A DNA stretch of 6,467 bases, from contig CAMBHX010000090.1 in the NCBI GenBank assembly GCA_945867285.1, positions 1-6,467 on the forward strand, given 5' to 3'. Every line of letters begins with the position of its first letter. The stretch's first letter is position 1. The position numbers were made by a program, and so were the translations under genes. The stretch is from Sulfuricurvum sp. IAE1. Its GTDB lineage: Bacteria; Campylobacterota; Campylobacteria; Campylobacterales; Sulfurimonadaceae. Below, piece by piece: positions 1 through 5,767 of the stretch. A model generated the notes under the pieces. The model saw nothing but the letters and a program-made list of their open reading frames with translations. It did not search any database and was not told the origin of the DNA.

Positions 1-156
1 GGTTTTTACCAAATGGTGATCAAAAAACAAATCGAATGTGATTGTGAACCAAGTCTTGCATCTAAAATATTGCTGATGCTCTTTTGGGGGCTTTTTATTT
101 TTTCTCTATTGGTTCTTTTTTATCCCTATTATGAGTTTTTGTTGTGGCAAGAATAG
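1..156 (+). CDS. merT: MerT-like mercuric/heavy-metal transporter, C-terminal fragment (5' end outside window)
   Basis: The reading frame is open from the first base and ends at TAG 154-156, giving the last 51 residues of a membrane protein. What is seen: a short polar stretch with a Cys-Asp-Cys pair (fragment residues 13-15), then one strongly hydrophobic segment at about residues 22-44 and a short tail ending WQE. This matches the end of MerT, where a cytoplasmic loop carrying two cysteines precedes the third membrane helix. In the known family, MerT moves Hg(II) from periplasmic MerP through the inner membrane to cytoplasmic MerA or other thiols. The next gene is MerP-like and overlaps this one by 13 bases, which supports the call. 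The metal is inferred; a copper or general soft-metal carrier is possible. The N-terminal cysteine pair of the family cannot be checked because it lies upstream. Confidence 0.68.
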   Translation, partial: GFYQMVIKKQIECDCEPSLASKILLMLFWGLFIFSLLVLFYPYYEFLLWQE

Positions 157-404
157 CTTTTTTTTTACTACTTGCGGTTTCATGTATCTATGCCAAAGCA
201 TGGATACTTCATATTGATGGGATGCACTGTATTGCATGTACACTAGCGGTAAAAAAAGCATTACTCAGCGTGGATGGGGTCGAAGCTGCCAAAGTAAATT
301 TTAAAAATGAAACAGCGATAGTAGAAACAGATGAGAAGGTGAGTTTGAAAAAAATGCAAGATGCCGTAGCCCAAACAGGCTATACAATAAGTCGGACACA
401 ATAA
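144..404 (+). CDS. merP: MerP-like periplasmic heavy-metal-binding protein (HMA domain)
   Basis: This is an 86-residue secreted metal-binding protein. A hydrophobic signal sequence covers residues 3-17, with an Ala-x-Ala cleavage site at 17-19. An HMA fold of about 67 residues follows. Its metal site is G26-M-H-C29-I-A-C32, equivalent to the GMTCxxC motif of MerP, and the domain ends with the usual G-Y-x-I strand. In the family, MerP captures Hg(II) in the periplasm through the two cysteines and passes it to MerT. The start is GTG at 144, inside the end of the MerT-like gene, so translational coupling is likely; no strong Shine-Dalgarno site is visible. One oddity is that residues 10-14 (LAVSC) loosely fit a lipobox, so lipidation at Cys14 is an alternative to cleavage after Ala19. 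No merA or merR is in the window. Metal specificity is inferred from the neighbour and the motif. Confidence 0.82.
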   Translation: MARIAFFLLLAVSCIYAKAWILHIDGMHCIACTLAVKKALLSVDGVEAAKVNFKNETAIVETDEKVSLKKMQDAVAQTGYTISRTQ

Positions 405-419
405 AAACAAAGTTTTTGT
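401..419 (+). terminator. AT-rich hairpin at the merP stop codon, weak terminator candidate
   Basis: Bases 403-408 (AAAAAC) pair with 412-417 (GTTTTT) across an AAA loop, and 401-402/418-419 can add one wobble and one A-T pair. The stem covers the last bases of the merP stop codon. It is weak (one G-C pair in the core) and has no T run after the 3' arm other than the arm itself, so it is at best a modest terminator or mRNA-end structure. Confidence 0.25.
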
Positions 420-433
420 AACTTTAGGGGGTT

Positions 434-481
434 GTAGGGACATTTGTCCCTGCCACTAAAACGGACGAGTTCGTTTTAGTG
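434..481. repeat. Two abutting hairpins between convergent genes (possible bidirectional terminator or REP-like element)
   Basis: The first palindrome pairs 434-441 with 446-453 around the loop ATTT. Its core AGGGAC/GTCCCT is perfect, and one outer pair is a G-T wobble. The second begins on the very next base: 454-465 pairs with 470-481 around CGAG, twelve pairs with a single G-T wobble. The pair lies between the merP stop (404) and the ahpC stop (489-491), which face each other. Neither strand has a clear T tract after the stems, so this is not a textbook intrinsic terminator. Two hairpins joined without a spacer are also typical of dispersed intergenic repeats (REP/MITE-like). Copy number in the genome cannot be judged here. 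Confidence 0.55.
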
Positions 482-488
482 CGTTACA

Positions 489-1085
489 TTATAGTTCGTC
501 AGCGTGAGCAGCTAGGTATTCAGCAACACCGGCAGTAGATGCTTTCATCCCTGCGTCACCTTTTACCCAACCAGCAGGACAAACTTCACCATGCTCATCA
601 GTAAACTGCATAGTATCGACCATACGAATCATCTCATCGATATTACGTCCCAATGGAAGATCATTGATAACAGCGTGACGAATGATACCTTTGGCATCGA
701 TCAAGAATGAACCACGAAGAGCAACTGATTCACCAAAAAGGACATCATAATCACGTGAAATTTGTTTGCTCAAATCCGCAACAAGAGGATATTTGATACG
801 ACCGATTCCACCTTTTTCGATAGGTGTTTCTCTCCATGCAAAGTGGCTAAATTGACTGTCAACAGATACACCGATAACATTAACACCACGAGCATCAAAC
901 TCTTCGATACGGTGTGAAAATGCAATCAGTTCAGACGGACAAACAAAGGTAAAGTCCAATGGATAAAAGAACAAGACAGTCCCTTTTTTTCCAAAGTTTT
1001 CAGAGAGTTTGAATCCATCAACGATAGTTCCATCCGCCAATACGGTTGTTGCAGTAAAATCAGGAGCAGGTTTTGTTACGAGCAT
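489..1085 (-). CDS. ahpC: Typical 2-Cys peroxiredoxin, AhpC/TsaA (Prx1) family
   Basis: This is a cytosolic thiol peroxidase that reduces H2O2, organic hydroperoxides and, in this family, peroxynitrite; in Helicobacter and relatives it is recycled by thioredoxin. The 198-residue protein shows the full active site: P42-x3-T46-x2-C49 (peroxidatic Cys in DFTFVCP), R124 in ALRGSF, and the resolving C169 in GEVCPAGW. A GGIG stretch at 92-95 resembles the GGLG motif of overoxidation-sensitive enzymes, but the C-terminus lacks a Tyr-Phe pair (it has EYL), so sensitivity is uncertain. I chose ATG 1085 because AAGGAA lies seven bases upstream and the protein then starts MLVTK, as in H. pylori. A longer in-frame start at 1160 would add 25 atypical residues and lacks this support. 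The gene stands alone, divergent from the ABC exporter and convergent with merP. Confidence 0.97.
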   Translation of the reverse strand: MLVTKPAPDFTATTVLADGTIVDGFKLSENFGKKGTVLFFYPLDFTFVCPSELIAFSHRIEEFDARGVNVIGVSVDSQFSHFAWRETPIEKGGIGRIKYPLVADLSKQISRDYDVLFGESVALRGSFLIDAKGIIRHAVINDLPLGRNIDEMIRMVDTMQFTDEHGEVCPAGWVKGDAGMKASTAGVAEYLAAHADEL

Positions 1086-1120
1086 GTTTTTTCCTTGTGG
1101 TGTTATATTAAGATGGGAGT

Positions 1121-1150
1121 ATTTTAACATGAAAAGATTAATGAGACCAA
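1121..1150 (-). promoter_or_regulatory. Candidate sigma-70-type promoter for ahpC
   Basis: Read on the minus strand, TTGGTC (1145-1150) and TAAAAT (1121-1126) are separated by 18 bases. This places transcription start near 1114 and leaves a leader of about 29 bases carrying the AAGGAA ribosome site. The -10 match is good and the -35 partial. It also lies inside the rejected N-terminal extension, which supports the downstream ATG. Confidence 0.45.
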
Positions 1151-1165
1151 GTGTGGGCAAGTTAA

Positions 1166-1195
1166 TCTAAAAGTCTAAAAGATAATTTTTATTAT
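1166..1195. promoter_or_regulatory. Tandem octamer plus AT-rich palindrome in the ahpC/ABC-exporter divergent region (possible operator)
   Basis: TCTAAAAG occurs twice in direct tandem (1166-1173, 1174-1181). It is followed at once by a perfect inverted repeat, ATAAT-TTTT-ATTAT (1182-1195). AT-rich palindromes of this kind resemble Fur/PerR-family boxes, and ahpC is a common PerR target in Campylobacterota. The spacing differs from the classical PerR box, so the regulator is only a guess. The site sits upstream of the ahpC -35 candidate and about 40 bases before the ABC -10 candidate. Confidence 0.3.
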
Positions 1196-1235
1196 TTAGA
1201 GGCAACTATTACAATATACTTGAGGTGTGTTTGGA

Positions 1236-1241
1236 TATAAT
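1236..1241 (+). promoter_or_regulatory. Consensus -10 box immediately before the ABC exporter start
   Basis: A perfect TATAAT lies six bases before ATG 1248, so the expected transcription start is at or very near that A. No -35 element fits at 16-18 bases upstream; TTACAA at 1209-1214 is 21 bases away. This is less worrying in Campylobacterota, where -35 boxes are poorly conserved. It argues against GTG 1227, which would lie upstream of the promoter. Confidence 0.45.
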
Positions 1242-1247
1242 CGCACT

Positions 1248-3020
1248 ATGATTACTTTTAAAGCCCTTTTTTCGATGATGAGCCAGTATAAACGCCCGTT
1301 GATATGGGGAAATCTCATTGCATTATTAGCGACGCTTATCTCTATTCCTATTCCGTTGTTGATTCCATTATTGGTGGATGAAGTGCTTTTGGCTAAAAAA
1401 GGGGTCTTGACCAATACTATTGATATTTTTACCCCATTTCATGAGCCTTTAGTCTATATTGGGGTGATTTTAGCGGTGACTATCGGGTTGCGGTTTTTGT
1501 TTTTTATCCTCAGTGTCATATCCCAGAGGTTTTTTATCACTCTTTCTCAGGAACTTAGTTTGAACTTGCGTGTTCGAGCGTTGGAGCATTTGAAACATGT
1601 CTCTATGGGTGCATACGAGTCGTTGGGTAGCGGTAAGGTCATTACCCACCTCATCACTGATATTGATACGATTGAGAATTTTATCGGCAGTGCATTATCA
1701 AAGTTTGTGGTATCCGTGACGACGTTAGTGGGTGTGGCGGTGGTGTTGATTTGGATTAATCCATTGTTTGGTATCTTGATTTTGATTTTTCAGCCTATCA
1801 TTATGATCGTGACCCGTACTATTGCCACATCAGTAGGTAAACTCAAAAAAGAGCAAAACAAAACCATCGGAGAGCTATCTGATACTTTGACGCAGATGTG
1901 TGATTTGTTTGGGCAAATTCGTGCAAGCAACAAAGAAGAGCGTTTCGTGGATGAGGCGATCTCTCAATCCAAAAGACTCAAAAACAGTGCCAGTGAGTAT
2001 GGAATCAAGGCGCTGTTTGGGGAAAAATACTCCTATACGCTTTTCTTGAGCGGGTTTGAGATTTTTAGAGCTATGGGTCTTGTTATGGTTCTGTACTCGG
2101 ATCTGAGTATCGGATTGATGTTTGGAATTTTCGGTTATCTGTGGTTTATGATGACCCCTGTTCAGGAGTTGTTATCACTGCAGTATGCCTATGCAAATGC
2201 CAAAAATGCGCTGGTCAGACTGAATGAACTTCTTGAGTTACCCGTAGAACCCAAAAGTGATGTCGTGCAGATGTTACCCAGCCAACTACATGCTTTGTCG
2301 ATACGTACGCACGATTTGGTGTTTGGATATGGGGACAATGAACCTGTGTTGCGAGGATTGAATTTAGCAATACAAGCAGGTTCTACTGTGGCAATTATCG
2401 GAGCTAGTGGTAGTGGAAAAAGTACCCTTTCTCAGTTATTAGTTGGATTTTATCCGCCCACATCAGGGGATATTTACTATAATGAAATGAATGCGGCGAG
2501 CATAGGATATGCTGCTATCCGAGACACTGTATTTGTGGTGTTGCAGCAGCCGCTGATGTTTAATGATACGTTGCGGTTTAATCTCACAATGGGAGATGAA
2601 TGTGCAGATGAGGTGATTTTTGAGGCACTCAAAGTTGCACAACTCTTTGATTTTGTCAACACTTTGCCTAATGGGCTTGATACGCAAGTCGGGAAATTCG
2701 GTATTCGCCTCTCTGGAGGTCAACGACAACGCCTCTCAATTGCTCGAATGATATTGGCTAATCCCAAAGTAGTGATTTTTGATGAATCCACATCAGCTTT
2801 GGATGTCCATACTGAGAGCGCATTGTTTGAGGCACTGCGACAGTTTTTAGCCCAAAAAACTGTGATTATCATCGCCCATAGGCTTAGTACTGTGAGTCGT
2901 GCTGATTATATTTATGTGTTGGAAAATGGTACAATAGCTCAAGAGGGAACCTACGACGAACTAGAAGTGCTTGAAGGCGCTTTTGGCGCTTTTGTTCACG
3001 CCCAACGACAGGAAAAATAA
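1248..3020 (+). CDS. ABC exporter half-transporter (fused membrane and ATPase domains)
   Basis: This 590-residue type IV (MsbA-like) half-transporter is expected to work as a homodimer in the inner membrane, coupling ATP hydrolysis to export; the substrate (lipid, drug or peptide) cannot be told. The membrane domain spans about residues 15-310, with six hydrophobic segments near 21-51, 67-92, 153-170, 172-191, 263-283 and 286-304. The ATPase domain has all its key motifs: A-loop Y361, Walker A GASGSGKST (385-393), Q-loop Q433, signature LSGGQRQR (488-495), Walker B with D512 and catalytic E513, D-loop SALD (516-519) and switch H544. I chose ATG 1248; an in-frame GTG at 1227 would add seven residues but lies upstream of a TATAAT box and has GAGG only one base before it. 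No clear ribosome site precedes 1248. The stop overlaps the next start by one base. Confidence 0.93.
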   Translation: MITFKALFSMMSQYKRPLIWGNLIALLATLISIPIPLLIPLLVDEVLLAKKGVLTNTIDIFTPFHEPLVYIGVILAVTIGLRFLFFILSVISQRFFITLSQELSLNLRVRALEHLKHVSMGAYESLGSGKVITHLITDIDTIENFIGSALSKFVVSVTTLVGVAVVLIWINPLFGILILIFQPIIMIVTRTIATSVGKLKKEQNKTIGELSDTLTQMCDLFGQIRASNKEERFVDEAISQSKRLKNSASEYGIKALFGEKYSYTLFLSGFEIFRAMGLVMVLYSDLSIGLMFGIFGYLWFMMTPVQELLSLQYAYANAKNALVRLNELLELPVEPKSDVVQMLPSQLHALSIRTHDLVFGYGDNEPVLRGLNLAIQAGSTVAIIGASGSGKSTLSQLLVGFYPPTSGDIYYNEMNAASIGYAAIRDTVFVVLQQPLMFNDTLRFNLTMGDECADEVIFEALKVAQLFDFVNTLPNGLDTQVGKFGIRLSGGQRQRLSIARMILANPKVVIFDESTSALDVHTESALFEALRQFLAQKTVIIIAHRLSTVSRADYIYVLENGTIAQEGTYDELEVLEGAFGAFVHAQRQEK

Positions 3021-4081
3021 TGGAACAAAATCTTTTTGTACGGGTGATGATTTTCTTGGTATTGGGGCTATTTATTTGGCTTTTTATCCCATTTTTGAGT
3101 AGTTTTATCGTAGCACTTTTGTTGGCCATTGCATTTATTCCAATTCATTTATATATGGAGATGAAGCTGGCGAAACATCGTTATGTTGGGGAGTATGCAA
3201 CGCTTCTGAGTGCAACTGCTATGACGGTGTTACTCTTTGCAGTGTTGTTTGTTCCGATACTTTTTTTTATTAGTTATATTATTGCCTATCCAGGAGAGCT
3301 TATTGGAGTGGGTAATACACTGTTTGATCAAATGATACGGCTCTCTTCTCATTTGCCCGAATCTATGTCGTGGATGCAAAAGTATTTGGATGAGGCAATT
3401 CTAAAAGCCAAGGAGCATCAGGGGCAAATAGGTGCCGCAGTAGCTGTGAAACTTGGTAACGGGCTTTTGGGCTTTTTTGGTGCACTTGGCGAAATGTTAC
3501 TTATTATTGTCTTCTTCTTCTTTTTATTGTGGTATCGACGACCACTGCTCCTCTCGATCGTCCCTGTGATTCCAATACGACGTAAAATTCGCCAAGAGTT
3601 TATATTGGATATGATTGCTACTTCGGCGGCAGGATTTTATACCTTGTTGGGGGTTGCAATAGCACAAGCAATAGCTTTTGGAATTTTTATTGCTTTTTTT
3701 GATGGCTATAACCCGTGGCTGTTTGGACTGATGATTGGGGTAGCATCAGTGATTCCTATTGTGGGGACAGCGCTGATTTTTATCCCTGTGGCACTCAATG
3801 AGTGGTTTGGTGGACATGGGATGAATGCCCTTATCATCATCATCTACTCATGGGCAATGTTGTCATTTTTCATCGATAATATTGTTAGACTGTTAATACT
3901 TAAACAGCTCAATCGTTATTTGAGCAAAGGTCGAAAACCAATCGACGATTTTCTTATTTTCTTCGGAATTATGGCAGGACTGATCACATTTGGGTTTTGG
4001 GGATTTTTGATAGGACCCGCTATCGTTGCCTTCACGGTGACGCTGTTGCGGATGTTACGTCACAATCACGTAGTGAAGTAG
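3020..4081 (+). CDS. AI-2E/PerM-family inner-membrane permease
   Basis: This 353-residue polytopic protein belongs to the AI-2E transporter (formerly UPF0118, PerM/YdiK/TqsA) family and has that family's usual length. Hydrophobic segments lie near 7-23, 26-44, 61-90, 147-171, 201-228, 233-258, 267-289 and 311-344, so about eight helices with a soluble stretch around 95-140. Family landmarks are IPIVGT (245-250), DNIVR (286-290) and the glycine-rich end FGFWGFLIGP (324-333). Members have been linked to autoinducer-2 export and, in other branches, to Na+/H+ antiport, so the transported species is open. AGGA (3010-3013) sits six bases before ATG 3020, which overlaps the exporter's stop as TAATG; the two are almost certainly made from one mRNA by coupled translation. 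The gene ends nine bases from the convergent YtxH-like gene. Confidence 0.92.
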   Translation: MEQNLFVRVMIFLVLGLFIWLFIPFLSSFIVALLLAIAFIPIHLYMEMKLAKHRYVGEYATLLSATAMTVLLFAVLFVPILFFISYIIAYPGELIGVGNTLFDQMIRLSSHLPESMSWMQKYLDEAILKAKEHQGQIGAAVAVKLGNGLLGFFGALGEMLLIIVFFFFLLWYRRPLLLSIVPVIPIRRKIRQEFILDMIATSAAGFYTLLGVAIAQAIAFGIFIAFFDGYNPWLFGLMIGVASVIPIVGTALIFIPVALNEWFGGHGMNALIIIIYSWAMLSFFIDNIVRLLILKQLNRYLSKGRKPIDDFLIFFGIMAGLITFGFWGFLIGPAIVAFTVTLLRMLRHNHVVK

Positions 4082-4114
4082 AAGGGGTTCTTATGCCTTA
4101 AGGGCAGCTACTTC
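4075..4114. terminator. Nested inverted repeats at a tail-to-tail junction, weak bidirectional terminator candidate
   Basis: GAAGTAG (4075-4081, including the permease stop) pairs with CTACTTC (4108-4114, within the YtxH-like gene). Inside it, TGCC (4094-4097) pairs with GGCA (4103-4106). The gap between the two genes is only nine bases, so any terminator has to overlap coding sequence. No T run follows on either strand, hence low confidence. Confidence 0.22.
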
Positions 4115-4390
4115 TTCACGTAGTTTTGCAAGTTCGTCCATGATATTTTGAACTTCTTCATTTTTATCGTCAGTTGCGCTAAAACTTTCGATGGTTGATT
4201 GAACGCTTTGGGTGAGGGTGTCAAGTTTGTTTTTGGCACGTGAAATGAGCTCATTGTGATCAACGCCTAGATTTTCTTCCAATTCATTGATCTTATTTAG
4301 TATCTCATCTTGGTGTTTGATGGCAAAAAAGACGGCAACACCGCCAATAGCAGTTCCGAGTAAAAAGCTCGCTAAGTTATTTTGGTTCAT
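4091..4390 (-). CDS. YtxH-like small membrane-anchored coiled-coil protein
   Basis: This 99-residue protein has one N-terminal hydrophobic segment with small residues (about 6-24, including the GTAIGG motif common in YtxH-like proteins), followed by charged helix-forming sequence with coiled-coil character at about 27-40, 47-70 and 78-98. No catalytic residues are visible. The YtxH family is poorly understood; Bacillus members belong to general-stress operons. ATG 4390 is well supported by AGGAG eight bases upstream. It lies 20 bases after the DUF948-like gene on the same strand, so both are probably co-transcribed, and the order is the same as ytxG-ytxH in Bacillus. A role in envelope stress or scaffolding is an inference from the pairing and the topology. 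Confidence 0.75.
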   Translation of the reverse strand: MNQNNLASFLLGTAIGGVAVFFAIKHQDEILNKINELEENLGVDHNELISRAKNKLDTLTQSVQSTIESFSATDDKNEEVQNIMDELAKLREEVAALKA

Positions 4391-4410
4391 AGTAGATTCT
4401 CCTTTGGGTT

Positions 4411-4809
4411 TTAGGTGGATTTCTTTTTGAGTAATTGTGATAATGCTCCAATAAGCAGTGAACCCATAGTGACTTTGGCAATACCATTGGAGGCTTTGAG
4501 GGCAAGTGTTTTGGTTTGTGTATGAAGGTAGTCGAGCATATCGTGCGTCTCATGCAGTGCCAGTAATGCTTTTTGGCTAAGTGTGTGTGTCTCATTTTTG
4601 AGCTGAATAATCAGTTCATTCGTCTCATGTAACGTAAGAGCTACTTTGGTGGAGATAAAGCTTAGCTCTACTTGAGCAGTTGCAAGGAACTCATGGATAC
4701 GCTTCATGGTTTTAAGTGCTTGGAGTCCGATAAGGATAATGGCGCCAGTGATAAGCACCATACACAATGCAATGATTCCGATAAAAATAGTCATCATCTG
4801 ATTGTCCAT
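4411..4809 (-). CDS. DUF948 (YtxG-like) membrane-anchored helical protein
   Basis: This 132-residue protein has an N-terminal membrane helix (about 7-30), a long amphipathic helix (about 33-106) and a second, mildly hydrophobic stretch (about 109-127) before a Lys-rich end (KKKST). The helix includes an ETNELI segment (62-67) typical of DUF948 proteins. Residues 56-80 and 81-105 form an internal 25-residue tandem repeat (10 identical positions, both with LHET). ATG 4809 is preceded by AAGG at a spacing of about nine bases. The function of the family is unknown; in Bacillus its member YtxG is encoded beside YtxH in a general-stress operon, and the same pair is seen here. I saw no clear promoter on this strand. 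Family assignment rests on architecture and motif resemblance. Confidence 0.68.
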   Translation of the reverse strand: MDNQMMTIFIGIIALCMVLITGAIILIGLQALKTMKRIHEFLATAQVELSFISTKVALTLHETNELIIQLKNETHTLSQKALLALHETHDMLDYLHTQTKTLALKASNGIAKVTMGSLLIGALSQLLKKKST

Positions 4810-4895
4810 AGTCGCACCTTTATATTTTTTACAGTGTAGCGTACTAATTCTTACATTTTCCCTTAGGTTTAAAGCAGATAAATTTATACAATCAT

Positions 4896-4918
4896 CATCC
4901 TATTGGATGTGCTATGAT
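4896..4918 (+). promoter_or_regulatory. Candidate extended -10 promoter and small dyad for the META lipoprotein gene
   Basis: TGcTATGAT (4910-4918) fits an extended -10 element and predicts a start near 4925, leaving a leader of about 26 bases that carries AAGGA (4941-4945), five bases before GTG 4951. Directly upstream, CATCC-TATT-GGATG (4896-4909) is a perfect five-base dyad that could be an operator or may be chance. No good -35 box is present at standard spacing. Confidence 0.4.
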
Positions 4919-4950
4919 ACTATTAGTTACTCAAAAGTATAAGGATAGAT

Positions 4951-5691
4951 GTGGGAAAGTTGTTAGTTTATATATTGCTTGGATTGATGTTGCTGGTGGG
5001 TGGATGTGCGACTCCCGAGAAAGAAGCACCTGTTATTAAAAGCGTTTTGGACGGTGACTGGCAGTCAACTAAATCACGAGCCAATGTCCGTTTTGATCAT
5101 GGAAAGATCATCGGTAGTGACGGGTGTAACCGTTTTGGCGGAAGTTATACGGTTGAGGGTGGTCGCTTGAGTGTTGGTGATCACATGATGTCAACAATGA
5201 TGGCATGTCCTAATATGGATCAGGCTATGGCGTTTAAAACGGCGTTAAAAAATGCGAAAGTCTATGAAAACGATGGCAAAACTTTGACCCTTTTTGGTGA
5301 AAAAGGGGAGGTTTTAGAAACATTGTTTTATTTGCCAACGTCCATGAAGCCAGATACGTATTATGTGACTCATTACAATAATGGTAAGGGTGGGGTGGTG
5401 AATGTCACCAAGGGGTCATTCGTCTCTATGGAACTGTTGAAAGACAACAGAGTAATCGGTTCTACTGGGTGTAATGACTACACCAGCAGTTATACGACTA
5501 AAGACAATGCTATCACTATCGGATTTCCTGCGACAATACGTAAAATGTGTCCTCCTGAGTTGATGGAGCAAGAGAAAAATTTCACTACGGCACTTTCCCA
5601 TGTCCATACTATCACGCGCAACGGTGATGCGTATGAACTACGAGATGAAAAAGGCGCCCTTCAGGTGATTTTGAACGCTATTATTCACTAG
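4951..5691 (+). CDS. Lipoprotein with two tandem META (HslJ-like) domains
   Basis: This 246-residue protein starts with a lipoprotein signal: hydrophobic residues 3-16 and lipobox VGGC ending at Cys19. Ala at the next position suggests delivery to the outer membrane. Two META-type domains follow, at about 30-125 and 132-243. Each has the GSxGCN core (55-60 and 170-175), a second cysteine (C86 in MACP, C200 in KMCP) and a T-A-L motif (97-99, 213-215), so each probably has one Cys pair, C59/C86 and C174/C200. Only the first has the usual G-x-W strand (DGDW). META/HslJ proteins are linked to heat-shock and novobiocin resistance in E. coli and to motility in Leishmania, with no known enzyme activity. 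The start is GTG 4951, backed by AAGGA at five bases. It appears monocistronic, divergent from the DUF948-like gene. Confidence 0.86.
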   Translation: MGKLLVYILLGLMLLVGGCATPEKEAPVIKSVLDGDWQSTKSRANVRFDHGKIIGSDGCNRFGGSYTVEGGRLSVGDHMMSTMMACPNMDQAMAFKTALKNAKVYENDGKTLTLFGEKGEVLETLFYLPTSMKPDTYYVTHYNNGKGGVVNVTKGSFVSMELLKDNRVIGSTGCNDYTSSYTTKDNAITIGFPATIRKMCPPELMEQEKNFTTALSHVHTITRNGDAYELRDEKGALQVILNAIIH

Positions 5692-5767
5692 GAATAAATA
5701 TAACTTCCTTAAGACGGTAATATGCTTGTAGCCTAAAACTTTTATGATACTGCCAAAAAGAGTAGCC

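Noticed and set aside
261..443. Open frame antisense to merP and the intergenic hairpins
   Set aside because: It overlaps a clear HMA-domain gene and runs through the palindromes; the composition looks like reversed coding sequence.
1086..1160. N-terminal extension of 25 residues for the peroxiredoxin
   Set aside because: The segment has no counterpart in the family, contains the best promoter candidate, and the internal ATG at 1085 has a well-placed AAGGAA.
1227..1247. GTG 1227 as the start of the ABC exporter
   Set aside because: GAGG lies only one base before it, too close to act as a ribosome site, and a perfect TATAAT lies between it and ATG 1248. It remains a possible alternative that changes only seven residues.
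2463..2729. Antisense open frames inside the ABC exporter ATPase domain
   Set aside because: They lie opposite the highly conserved Q-loop to signature region, have no ribosome sites and encode no recognisable domain.
4066..4123. Direct repeat TCACGTAG at 4066-4073 and 4116-4123
   Set aside because: It is only eight bases, both copies are in coding sequence of different genes, and there is no mobile element between them; chance is enough.
4377..4595. Second minus-strand frame overlapping the DUF948-like and YtxH-like genes
   Set aside because: It is a shifted frame within two better-supported genes with good ribosome sites, and its product is His/Lys-rich and without domain features.
5416..5607. 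Antisense frame within the second META domain
   Set aside because: There is no start signal and it is fully contained in a gene with a lipobox, ribosome site and two recognisable domains.
5744..5767. ATG 5744 as the phosphatase start
   Set aside because: There is no ribosome site upstream. ATG 5768 has AAGAG and yields a classical MKK-hydrophobic signal start. The TATGAT overlapping 5744 could be a -10 box but has no -35 partner at proper spacing.
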